From assembly GCA_029237695.1 (NCBI GenBank), contig CM055266.1:9069805-9133804 (forward strand): a DNA stretch of 64,000 nucleotides. The letters run 5' to 3'. Positions 20,920-32,700 of the stretch are shown here, one piece after another (positions within the stretch are counted from its first letter, which is position 1; each line of letters opens with the position of its first letter). The DNA is from Conchocele bisecta (lineage: Eukaryota > Mollusca > Bivalvia > Lucinida > Thyasiridae). The position numbers were made by a program, and so were the translations under genes. The notes below the pieces were generated by a model. It did no database searches. It was not told the origin of the DNA and saw only the letters and a list, made by a program, of their open reading frames with translations.

Positions 20920-21560
20920 GTGCGCAAAACAAAAAAGGGAGATAACTGAAAAATTAGCTACGCAAGAGTTGTCATTCTTGTGCGCGACACACCTCCGGGT
21001 CGTGGTCTATTGTATGTGTGAAGTTTCATGAAAATGATTCCAAAGGGTGGTTGAGTTATGCTCCGGATAGGAAATCAGTGAGCGCAAAACAAAAAAGGGA
21101 GATAACTCAAAAATTAGCTATGCAAGAGTTGTCATTCTTGTGCACGACACACCTTCGGTTCGTGGTCTAATTGAATGTGTTAAGTTTCATGAAAATATTC
21201 CAAAGGGTGGTCGAGTTATGGTCAATCAGTGCGCGAAAACAAAAAAAGGGTAGATAACTAAAAAATTAGCTATGCAAGAGTTGTCATTCTTGTGCGCGAC
21301 ACACCTTCGGGTCGTGGTCTATGCATGTGTGAAGTTTCATGAAAATATTCGAAAGGGTGGTGGAGTTATGCTCCGGACACGAAATCAGTGCGAGAAACAA
21401 AAAAGGGAGATAACTAAAAAATTAGCTATGCAAGAGTTGTCATTCTTGTGCGCGACACACCTTCGGGTCGTGGTCTATGCATGTGTGAAGTTTCATGAAA
21501 ATATTCCAAAGGGTGTTCGAGTTATGCTCCGGACAAGAAGTGTCTGCGGCGGACGCGGAC
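20920..21560. repeat. Tandem array of about four units of about 155 bp
   Basis: Units carry 'aaaaaagggagataactcaa', 'tgcaagagttgtcattcttg' and 'cgacacaccttcgggtcgtgg'. They are related to the two copies at 17703-18110. Confidence 0.7.
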
Positions 21561-21599
21561 GCGGCGCGCTGTCAAATCCATAGTATCCCCCGACGGTAG

Positions 21600-22165
21600 T
21601 CTGGGGGATACAATTATTTACTAGTGAGCCATAGAATATCAGATTATATTCTATGGCTCACTAGTCAATAATTGTTTTATTATATGATAATAGTCCATAT
21701 ATAGCAATTACGACCTTATGCTACTAGACAAAAAAAATTAAAAAAAATGGAAGTTTAAAAATTAACAAAAATAATGCTAGCTACTGGAGCCCAGAATTTT
21801 TTTTAATAGTCTTATATATATATATCTACATATCATATCTGCACAGGTCCACATATTGCCACAATATTGTCAACACAGTTTACGGAAATGTAATTTACCT
21901 GTATAAATTACCTGTAAAAAGTTAGTGGTCAGTTAGTGGTCAGTCTGGACATTTGCACATGCTAGCACATGCACAGGTGAATGGTTCTCCCAGTCACTAT
22001 TGTTCAACCGGAGAAGGCTATTGTTCTCTCTACAGGTAAGGTGTACAGAGCACACGAGAAAACAGGTCTTCATGCATTAATGTTCAGTTAGTAGCATAGA
22101 AAGAAACAGAGTTTGACCTTGACCCTGGAGACCGGAATTTTTTTTAATAGTCCTATATTCATCTA
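21600..22165. repeat. Second copy of the palindrome plus A-rich block
   Basis: It repeats the order seen at 19958-20900: palindrome, 'cgaccttatgctactagaca', A-rich stretch, 'cacaggtccacatattgcca', and 'ctacaggtaaggtgtacaga'. Confidence 0.6.
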
Positions 22166-22860
22166 CATATCATAGTAAAGGTATGTATACAATTTGATGA
22201 CTGTAGCTGATGAGGTGTTGAAGTAATGACCGTAACACGAAAAACATTGAATGATGACGCCACCGACGCGGACTCCGGAAAAGCAAAACCAATGTCTCGC
22301 TTTCCGCTTCGCGGGCGAGACAATAACCTGACCTGGTGCCAGGTCCATACCACACCAAAGTCACTTGGCCCCTTCATCTAAAATAGGATTACGAATGATC
22401 GTAATACTCACATAAAGGGTATAACCAGATTCAACTGTCACATACAAAATGCCAAAGAAGTATGTGAGGGCCAAACCAGGTCTCCAGTCGGAATTCCGGT
22501 AAGTTTGTTTGTTTATTAGTGTTTAACGGCCTATCAACAGCTAAGGTCATGTAAGGTCGGGCAAACAAGTTTGATCCCATTTTAACCTGCTGCATTGGGG
22601 GGAAAATCCCAAAATCAGAACGGAATATTTACATCGAGAAAAAATATATTCAGCCCTGAAATTAGAATAACCTGACCTGGTACCAGGTCCATACCACATC
22701 AAGTCACTTGGCCCCTTCTCCTAAAATAGGATTACGAATATCGTAACAGTCACATAAGGGGTATATCCAAATTCAACTGTCGCATACAAAATGCCAAAGA
22801 CGTATGTAAGGGCCAAACCAGGGAATTCCGGTAAGGCTGAACCCCGAACGTTAAATTACA
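22166..22860. repeat. Interspersed repeats: GATGACTGTAGCTGATGAGG segment and family F
   Basis: 22166-22323 ('tttgatgactgtagctgatg' to 'gctttccgcttcgcgggcg') has a copy at about 49040-49208. 22320-22497 is the 3' half of family F, and 22498-22860 is a fuller family F copy with 'taacggcctatcaacagct'. Confidence 0.6.
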
Positions 22861-22899
22861 CATCGCGTGCTGCCACCCACTAAACAAGAGGGCCATGAT

Positions 22900-24710
22900 G
22901 GCCCTAATTTGCTCACCTGACTCCATGAACACCAGAGGAGAATGTGACATCGAGTTCATGTGTTTTAAAAAAATTGTGCTATTTTTAGATGGCGGTCATC
23001 TTGGATTAAGCGATGACCAAACCTGAAAATGCTTCACTCAAGGATCTTAACTTACTATGAAGTTTGGCCAGCATCGGCCATGTGGTTCCTGAGAAAAAGA
23101 CGTTCAAAATCTTGAATAAATGGACATTTGGCGGCCATCATGGATGACATATCATCCGATTCCGACAAATCATCCGATTCCGACAAATATTGCACCAGAG
23201 CAATCGCCTCATCGATACCTTCAATTTGATATATGACATGAGCATATTCGGTCAAAAATAAAATTTGACCCCAATTTGACCCCACGGGCCACGCCCATTT
23301 TTGACCCCGGGGTCACCATTTTAACACCTTTGAAAGAGCATCTACATCGATCATTCCTACCAAGTTTCGTCGAAATCCGGCTGGCGGTTCATGAGAAGAA
23401 GATCTTTTAAGAATTTGTGCTATTTTTAGACGGCGGCCATCTTGGATTAGCAACGACCCCCGTTTTAACAAATCTGAAAAGGCTTCACCCATGGACCATA
23501 ACTGTGAAGTTTGGCCACCATGGGCCAAGCAGTTCGTGTGAAGAAGAATTTTGAAATCTCTAATAAAAGAATGACCTTTTAACCTTTCGGCGGCCATCTT
23601 GGATGATATGACCATCCAATTTCGACAAAACATGTACCAGAGCGATCGCCTCTTTGATACCTTCGATTTGATATAGACAGGACCATATTCGGTCCAAAAT
23701 AAAATTTGACCCCAATTTGACCCCACGGGCCACGCCCATTTTTGACCCCGGGGTCACCATTTTAACAACTTTGAAAGAGCATTGTACATCGATCATTCCT
23801 ACCAAGTTTCGTCGAAATCCGGCTAGCGGTTAATGAGAAGATTTTTTAAGAATTTATGCTATTTTTAGACGGCGGCCATCTTGGATTAGCGATGACCTCC
23901 ATTTTAACAAATCTGAAAAGGCTTCATCCATGGACCATAACTTGTAAGTTTTGCTACCATGGGCCAAGCGGTTCATGTGAAGAAGAATTTTGAAATCTCT
24001 AATAAAAGAACGACCTTTTGACCTTTCGGCGGCCATCTTGGATGACGTAACCATCCGATTTCGACAAAAATGCACCAGAGTGATGGCCTCGTTGATACCT
24101 TCGATTTGATATATAACATGACCATATTCGGTCAAAAATAAAATTTGACCCCACGGACCACGCCCATTTTTGACCCCGGGGTCACCATTTTAACAATTTG
24201 AAAGAGCATTGTACATCGATCATTCCTACCAAGTTTTGTCGAAATCCGGTTGGCGGTTCTTGAGAAGAAGATTTTTGAAGAATTTGTGCTATTTTTAGAC
24301 GGCGGCCATCTTGGATTACGTATTGACGTCATTTTAACAATTTTGTAATCCCCCTACCTAAGGACCATGACCATGAAGTTTGGTGACTATAGGCCCAATG
24401 GTTACCGAGGAGAAGACGTTTGAAAATGTTCACGGACGGACGGACGGACGGACTTCAAACATTTGGGAGTTATGAGCTTTTTGTTCTTTAAAAGATCAAA
24501 GGATTAGCTCCTAAAGATCAATGGAATTAGGAGCTTACCGACTATAACAAAGGAATCCATTGTTACTAACCCTTACCCTAAGCTCCTAAACCCCCGATGT
24601 TGGCCCGGACGGACGGACGGACGGACGGAGACGGACGGACGGACGGACGGACGGACGGACACATTGCGGTAACAATAGCTCACATGAGCTTCGCTCAGGT
24701 GAGCTAAAAA
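22900..24710. repeat. Repeat family J, tandem array of about four units of about 440 bp
   Basis: Units repeat 'ggcggccatcttggattag', 'ctgaaaaggcttcacccatg', 'ccacgcccatttttgacccc' and 'tcgatttgatatatgaca'. The array ends in two GACG microsatellites (about 24430-24453 and 24608-24660), then 'aatagctcacatgagcttcg'. Minus-strand open frames are repetitive and not genes. Confidence 0.7.
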
Positions 24711-24865
24711 CTGATATGAGAAAAATGTGTGCTAAGAATTTACATGTAATGGTAAAAATATATATATCACAGTCATAACAGTAAAAATATGTTGTAAAAC
24801 ATTTGTAAAGTATTGATTCTCATAACAATAGTAAAATACCTTTAAAATAAAATAGTAAACATCTG

Positions 24866-25106
24866 GGGGCCATTTCACTAAACTTTGTACGACTAAAATG
24901 TTTGTAAGTGCAAAATTATGATAGTCTGTAAATTTCACATTAACAATGTGTTCTTGTAAACAATTATTGGATTTACATTTATTGAGAATAGGCTGCATAT
25001 GCAGCCTATGCTCAATAAATGTAAATCCATCAATTGAAATTTATATACTATTCTAAATCTGCACTTATGAATATTTTAGTCGTACGAAGTTTAGTGAAAC
25101 GGCTCC
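24866..25106. mobile_element. Foldback family B, near-complete copy
   Basis: It starts GGGGGCCATTTCACTAAACT and ends 'gtttagtgaaacggctcccc'. The central palindrome is 'ataggctgcatatgcagcct'. Confidence 0.75.
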
Positions 25107-25134
25107 CCGTACACAAAATACAATGTACATGCAT

Positions 25135-25500
25135 AATTATAGGTTATTTGATTTGTATGTAGATATATGCACGAGTTCCGAAGCGTGCGATATTGCGCGA
25201 CTTTAGGAGTGCAATATCGTTGCGCAGCGAAACGAGTGGCAAATATCCACATACAAATCAAATAACCTTTTTATTATTTACGTAAATCACTCTAAAATGC
25301 GACTAAAAATTATACAAAATGTAAAATAAAATAATCAAATAAGTGGTGATTTAGAAGGAACTATTTCACGAGGTGAAACGTAGTTCCGGCACTGACCAAT
25401 ATGAACTCGTGCGACGTCAATATGGGAAAGAAATTGACGTCTTACGTTCCATTGTGTTTCAATGGGAAACGTACGTATATAATAATAAGAATTATAAAAG
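25135..25500. repeat. Inverted repeat with CG-bearing interior
   Basis: 'ggttatttgatttgtatgt' at about 25142 is complementary to the sequence ending near 25268. The interior has 'cgatattgcgcgac' and 'gtgcaatatcgttgcgca'. Then 'gaactatttcacgaggtgaa' follows, with its own small inverted repeat. No gene is seen. Confidence 0.5.
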
Positions 25501-26237
25501 CCTTAAATATTTCTAAGTGCTAGCTCAGGATCCACATCTGTGGTATACTAGGATACTAGGATACATGTACTATAAAAGTAAATAGTGGATCTTACAAATA
25601 ACAATAATGTGTTTACTGTTTTCTATGTCCCATATTGCAATGTCCGAGTCAAAAAATAAACAGGGATATACATGAAGTTTTCACCGACATAAGGCCCATC
25701 TAGAAAATGTGTTCATAGAACACGGTTGCCCCACTAACGGCTTTGTTAGTAAACGAGGCACAATTGCAAAATTACAAAAATACAAGCTCAAACAAAACAA
25801 TTTACCCAAGGGATATAACTATATAATTCCAGCAAAATAATATTTACACAATTCCCTAACATTTGATTGGTCCGTAGCAAGTCTCTGTCCAAAATTTATA
25901 TCCCAGTAAACTCCCACGCTAAACTACTTTTCGTAATCGTGAGGCGCAGTTAAAATAATTCTTAATAAAACGGAAAATAAACACATTTACTTGATGAATT
26001 TATTTCAAATGCTGGAATTATAAGGAATGAATGGCCTTTTTGTTGAATTTATCGGGGATATAAACTTGGAAAAGTCACGGGATACTGGACGAGGCTTTCC
26101 CACACCACAAGATTTTTTTTTTACCCAAGTCACCTAGGCACACGACTAATTACAAGTTGTAAACTTTAACAATATTTTGATTATAAGCTAATCTCCCATG
26201 GCAGCAACAGTAAACATAATATCCATAAATGAAACAC
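25501..26237. other. Unassigned sequence with repeat fragments
   Basis: It contains an 'aaatgtgttcatagaacacg' fragment near 25696 and a fragment of the 10608-10684 hairpin near 26028. Nothing else is recognised. Confidence 0.4.
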
Positions 26238-26480
26238 GTCATGTGATTTTGTACCTTTGGACATCTGCGTAATTTCATGAAATACGATTACAAAACTTTA
26301 CGTAAACGGTGTCAAAAGTTGACAGAATTTTCAGAGTACATGCGGAATTATATTCCGCATGTACTCTGATAATTCTGTCAACTTTCGACTTTATTTACGA
26401 AAAATATTGTAAATTTAGTAAACATATTTAATGATGTCCGAAGGTACAGAATCACATGGCGTGTCTCATATGAAAATGTA
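26238..26480. repeat. Foldback family E, good copy
   Basis: 'gtcatgtgattttgtacctt' on the left pairs with 'ggtacagaatcacatggcg' on the right. The centre is the palindrome 'gcggaattatattccgca'. Confidence 0.6.
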
Positions 26481-26599
26481 CGTGTACATTCCATATCTGG
26501 ATGAATGATGCACAGACACAATGAATTGATCCATTTCATGCCGAACATTCACCATTTTTCTGATGAAAATATAAATAGTTTCTTCATTTCTACTAAAAA

Positions 26600-27110
26600 A
26601 TATATGTTACACTCATTTGAACTGTCTTGCCGAGCATGGAGACCATTTCTGTGCTGTCCTCATCATCTATATCAGATATGTAGGTGTGAAAGCGTTAATG
26701 AAGTTTTGATTATTAATCTTACTCTTCTTCGCCAACTTTTTTTGTGATGGCTTTCAGCATTGTGACCATTTCTCTGCTATCCTCACCATACACGTGTATG
26801 GAATAATCAGCTATTCCGGTGTGAAAGCGTTAATTAACCCTTAAATTTTGTTGTATAATGTTTATTTTCTATTTTCCATTTTTTTATCATCAAAAACATC
26901 ATTTGGAAATGATTCAAAAGTGCTGTCAAACAAACCATGTTTTTATTGAGACAGAAGGCAAAATATAAAGCAACAGTAGACGACAATGTTTGTGTCCATA
27001 ATTCTAAAGGTTAAGTTTTGATTGCTAATCATCCTGTTCTACACCAATTTTATTCTTTTAGCATGGTAACCATTTCCGTGATATCATCCAATTGCATGGA
27101 ATAATCTTTA
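26600..27110 (-). repeat. Degenerate tandem copies of the TRPA1-like terminal exon end
   Basis: Going downstream of the stop codon at 27148, three further segments resemble the end of the coding exon. One near 27042-27085 reads EMVTMLKE then stop. One near 26717-26775 reads SREMVTMLKAI then TKKVGEEE and a stop. One near 26600-26665 reads STEMVSMLGK. Between them the spacer 'aatcaaaacttcattaacg' also repeats. The units therefore cover the last codons, the stop and the start of the 3' UTR. They may be 3' UTR, or alternative last exons; no acceptor could be fixed. Confidence 0.65.
26833..27014. mobile_element. TTAA/CCCTTA foldback inserted among the terminal-exon copies
   Basis: It starts TTAACCCTTAAATTTTG and ends 'tctaaaggttaa', with the family's arms ('gcaacagtagacgacaa'). 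It separates the second and third terminal-exon-like units. Confidence 0.6.
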
Positions 27111-27147
27111 TCCGATAGGTTTGAAAGCATTAAATAAGTTTTGATTA

Positions 27148-27303
27148 CTAATCATCCTCTTCAACACCAATTTTATTCATGATAGCCTTGAGCATGGTGA
27201 CCATTTCCGAGCTCTGGTTCTCGAGCTGTTTGATCCGCTGTCCCATCTTCTCACCTTGCTTCTTCATCGCTTCCTGCTCTTCCTTCACTCGTCGGATATC
27301 CGT
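27148..27303 (-). CDS. TRPA1-like last exon: C-terminal coiled coil and stop
   Basis: 51 codons plus TAG. The acceptor is TTTTTAG, phase 0. It encodes TDIRRVKEEQEAMKKQGEKM, then QRIKQLENQSSEMVTMLKAI and ends IGVEEDD. The heptad-like charged sequence predicts a short coiled coil, at the place where TRPA1 has its tetramer-forming coiled coil. Partial copies of its end follow downstream. Confidence 0.9.
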   Translation of the reverse strand, partial: TDIRRVKEEQEAMKKQGEKMGQRIKQLENQSSEMVTMLKAIMNKIGVEEDD

Positions 27304-29698
27304 CTAAAAATGACACCGTAGAGGGTAATGTAAATTTATAGCATATAGAATACATATTTAGGAAAACACTGGTCGAAGCAGGTTTATTTGTTTTGATGAA
27401 ATAGGTGTTTCCGATATTAACAAATTGTATCCAAATTCAGTGATACACGTATTTTGTTTTATGTATGTGTATGTGCCGTGAAACATGGTGCCGTGAAACC
27501 TTTTTGATCTCCTGTCAATACGACCCTAATCACTGCGTATGAATATGGGTGGCTGGGGTTATTTTTTTTGCATTTTAAAGCCATTTGTAGGTGTTGACGG
27601 GATAAATAGAATAGTAGGTTAGTGCCGTGAATGGGAAAAAATATCTGGCAAGGCTTCGGAAACGGGATGGGCGAGGCTCTAGTGCCGTGAATGGGAAAAA
27701 ATATCTGGCAAGGCTTCGGAAACGAGATGGCTGCGGCCCGCAAGTCGCGACCGTACGTACGTCAATGTGCCGACTATATTGCAAGCGGCCGCGATAAAAA
27801 TGCAGTACAATTGCGAATGGACAGCACAGACCTACCATTTCTGGATTGAGTGCACCAGCTATTTTCTCGCGGGTAATTCCGTATGACTCGAGTCCGAACT
27901 TCTTGTGTAGTTTGAACGGCAGTTTGACAACGTGGAGGTTGACTGGGTCCGGATACTCGAAGATGGATCGTTTCCGGATCGCTTCAGGCACCACACTCTC
28001 CAACTCCAGGATCAACTCAACCTGTACAATGGATCGATTGATTGATGGTTTTAACCCAGGGAATTAGTAAAAACTATGTAAGTACAGTCGAACCTCCCCG
28101 AACGGCCACCTCTCTACAACAGCCACCTCTCTGTAACAGCCGCTATTTTATATCCCAAATGGATGATTTCATCTATATCTAACCCTTACACTGCTGAGCA
28201 TGAACATTGTCGTTTGATGTTGATTTTGCCTTCTTTCTCAATAAAAACATGTTTTGACAGCATTTTAGAATCATTTCCATTGGAAATGATTCTAAAATGC
28301 TGTCAAAACATGTTTTTATTGAGAATTATTGAACAAAATAAATAAACATCAGATGATAAAATTGTATTCAGCATTAACCTCCCTACAACAGCCACCTCTC
28401 TATAACAGCCAATTTTGCCTCTTCCCATGGGTGGCTGTCGTAGAGAGGTTGCACTGTAGTTGGGTATTAACATTGATTGGAGTTTTACGTTCGTTCATCA
28501 GCAATGTCATATATAGAGAAGGCATAAACTATTTATTTATACCGCAACCATTGCTCAATGTAGCATAATAAAGGGGGTTGAATAAATGCTATTTATATAT
28601 GAAGTAACCTAATATACCTGAAGTAGCCTAATATACATGAGGTGCCGTTTTTTCATCTTTGACCCTTAATTGTGGCCTCTGATTGGTCAGTCTCAACAGC
28701 AAATTCAAGATGGCGGCAAATTTTAAAATCGAAATAGCTGTCGCTCGAGCTGAATATTGTCCATTTTTACAGTATATGCGACGTAACCAACAGCATGGAT
28801 ATGTCCATTACGATTGCAATGTTTATTATGACAACTGTGTAGTCTAAAACCAGCCAATATTGAAGCTCATCGTAAATAAATCGGAGATTTAATCAAATAC
28901 AATACCGAATTTACCTTGCGTGGACGCCGCCATTTTTCTTTGAATGACGTCGTTACATTTGTGACGTATGGCGAGGGAATGACGTCAAAACATGACGTCA
29001 CGCACTTTCAACAATTAAGTTTAGTATGCGGTATAAATTAAATACATGATTAGTGTCGTCAAAATATAAAATATATTTGGTTTCGCCCAGACAACTGCTG
29101 TCTAAGGCTCAACCGAATATATTTTATATTCGAAGGCACTAACCATGTATTTATTATTTCTTAAATTTCAGCCAATAGTTTATTTACATAAATATATCGC
29201 TACTTGGTTCTGTAGAACAGCATTCATTTATTGGAGTTTTACGTTCGTTCAACAGCAATGTCATATATAGAGAAGGCATAAACTATTTATTTATACTGCA
29301 ACCATTGCTCCATGTAGCATAATAAAGGGGGTTGAATAAATGTTGTTTATATCTGAAGTAACATAATATACCTGAAGTAGCCTAATATACATGAAGTAGC
29401 CTGAAGTAGCCTAATATACATGAAGTGCTGTTTTTGCCTTTATTTTTTTATTTGACCCCTAATCGTGGCCTCTGATTGGTCAGTGTCAACAGCAAATTCA
29501 AGATGGCGGCGAATTTTAAAATCAAAATCGCTGTCGGTTCAGGTGAATTTTGTCCATGTGTCCATGGCCAAATGTTCGTCGGCAGCAAAACGTGGAACAG
29601 ACAGTAGTGGTCCTTTACCTGCATCCTTAGGCGGGTGAGGGCGGCCTTGTCCTGCACTTCTTTGATGTTGTCTACAGCCAGTCCAACCTGTAAGGGGA

Positions 29699-29744
<46 letters not shown>

Positions 29745-32700
29745 AAGTGCAAATTTAGGATTGTCTGGAAATTTCAATTGATGGATTTACATTTAATTGG
29801 CATATGCAGCCTGTGCTCCATAAATGTAAATCCAATAATTATATACAAGAAAACATTGTTAATGTGAAATTTACAGACTATCATAATTATGCACTTACAA
29901 ACATTTTGGTCGTACAAAGTTTAGAGAAATGGGCCCAAGATGAGATTGCATGTGTCTGGGGGAGCAATGTACATTTATGTTCAGCACTACAAGTACAACA
30001 AAAACTTTCAACGCTGAAATACAATGTTCTGATCCGATGCCAGGCACTCTTACTACTATTGCATCACCTAGTCATGACTTTACTAGTTCAATAAGTGATT
30101 ATGTAAGAACTCTATGTTGAAATGACACATAATTTATGCATTTAACGTCCAATATATTGCATTTAAGAGTGGCAGTCTTCACGTTTGAACTTTTTGAAGG
30201 CCCCTCGTACACCACTGACAAAATCTTACAGTTTAACCTTACTAAGATTGAGACCATCGTAGCCCTAGATTAGCCAATGCATCCATACTGTTCGCCATTC
30301 CATCACATAGATAAATCTTACTGCCATCAACCAAACAGATTAGATCCGAATCGGACAAAACTGAATAACAACCACATGCGTTTCCGAAATATTGCGAGAT
30401 CCGGTAAAGGTGTTGTTACCGGGACCTGCCCATCGTCACCTCGTGAATTGACGGAATCAGCATTAATCTATGATGTGCCGACAGGTAGGTTCTGGTAATG
30501 TTTTGTTTATTAATGTTTAACGGCCTATCAACAGCTAAGGTCATGTAAAGCCGGGCAAACGGGTTCGATCCCATTTTAACCTGCTGCATCGGGGGGAAAA
30601 TCCCAAAATCAGAACGGAATATTTACATCGAGAACAAATATATTCAGCCCTGAAATTAGAATAACCTGACCTGGTGCCAGGTCCATACCACACCAAGTCA
30701 CTTGGCCCCTTCCCCTATAATAGGATTACGAATATCATACTACTCACATAAGGGGTATAACCAGATTCAACTGTCACATACAAAATGCCAAAGACATGTG
30801 AGGGCCAAACCAGGTCTACAGTCGGATTTCTGGTAAGGATGAACCCCGATCGTTAAATTACCCATCGCATGCTCCCACCTGCCACCCACGGTTCCGGTAA
30901 TGATCACATTACTGTAATGTCCCATTTAAGACCCCACATATGGCTGTGACTGGAGAAATGAGACTTACATAGTTGCGATTAGTGTAGCTCCTGATCAAAG
31001 CGCACACTCCTGTAGCCTGACAACGATCTTTCTAATGCACTCTATAAATATCACGCAATCTGATTGGCTGATGGTCATACATTACAGCTATATCATTGTT
31101 GATGAACGGTCGCAAATTATTTCAATATGTATTCCTACGCCAGTAGTAAAGGAGTGCATTAGAAATAGGTTAACCACATTGTAATTTTGAAATTTGTGGC
31201 GTATATCAGAAAATGATAGGTCGGAAAACATGATTAATGGCGTTAGCGTGTCGCCATTAAACAGATTTTCTGACCTATCATTTTCTGATATATGCCGCAA
31301 ATTTCAAAATTACAATACAGTTAACCATATAATATTCCCTGTTAGAAGCATGACGGCTGATTCATTACTGGCCGTATTTCATTGCTGGAATGGCGAACAG
31401 TGCAGATCCTGTTCAGACTGCGGATGTGGATAATGCAGATCCTGATCAGACTGCAGTGCGGATACTACAAATATACTTACGAGTAAATTCATGACAATGA
31501 TGGTCATCATAATGGAGAAAGCAGAGAAGAGGATATACGACGACAATTCGTGCTTCACGTCTCCCATCACAAAATCATCGCCGAAGTCAAACTCCCCGGT
31601 CATCATAACCGACGTTTTCACAAGGGCAAGGCTGATGTACTCAAATGCTGGCTGTTAAATATAAAAGGAGCATTATGTATGGCTCACAATGGGGGATCAT
31701 ATCTAGTTATTTCCCTTTGAATTTATTCATAGAAATCTGGTCAAAATTGTATATGTTAGGGTCTTATTGCTTGTAGAAGTGTGAATGTCAGATGATTTGT
31801 TGTGAAAATGAGTCAATATAGTGATTTTGACTACTGTCTGTTTCACGAAAGCTGCCCAAATGTTACGGCTATATAAACAAATCAAAAACAAGATATTTTT
31901 TGATAATATTAAATTAAAGGAAAAATTAAGAATGAGCCTTCTTTTTATTTCGTGAAATTTGGTCAAATATTGATTTTATTGCGAAAAAACTATTTCCCCA
32001 TGTTAAATCCCCATAGAGTGAAGATGTCTATGGACATTTAACATGGGGACATTTTTTGGATTTCAGAAATACTGGACCGATTTTCAAAATTTAACTTTTG
32101 TTTTCTTAGTTAGATCATTTCCAAGCTATCTAGCCAGGTCTTGGAGTAAATTTCCAACATTTTTCATTTTCGGACTCCTCCCATAGCTTCTCTACCTCCT
32201 TTTCCCCCCATGTTAAATTCTCATAGACAAATAAATTTTTCGTAATAAAATCAATATTTGACCAATTTTCACGAAATAAAAAGAAGGCTCATTCTTATAT
32301 TTTCTTTTAATTTAATATTTACATCGAATAAATATTGTTTTTGAATTGTTTATATAGCTGTAAAATTTGGGCAGGTTTTGTGAAACAGACAGTAGTGTTA
32401 ATCCAGGTCATCCTATATAGCTGTACAATCTCATCCGGTTGCATCCGGGCAATACTAATTTTATTGTTAACAGTGTAGACTCAGATCAGACTGCACCTAT
32501 GTGTAGTCTGATCTTGGTCTATTCTGTTCGCAAAACTATTTTTTTTGTGTGTTTTTCGGTAAGAAATAAATGCTGAAATACAGCATAGGACTAGATTAGC
32601 AAAGGGAGTTAACTAGCTACGTTCTCCCATTAAAACGACTAAATCATCAAGCTGAAAGAAATAAACAATAACGTCAGCAAAATATGAATTCAAAACTGAT

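Noticed and set aside
22900..24332. Minus-strand frames with SKMAAERLKG-type motifs
   Set aside because: Frames within repeat family J, repeated in each unit with no start or domain evidence.
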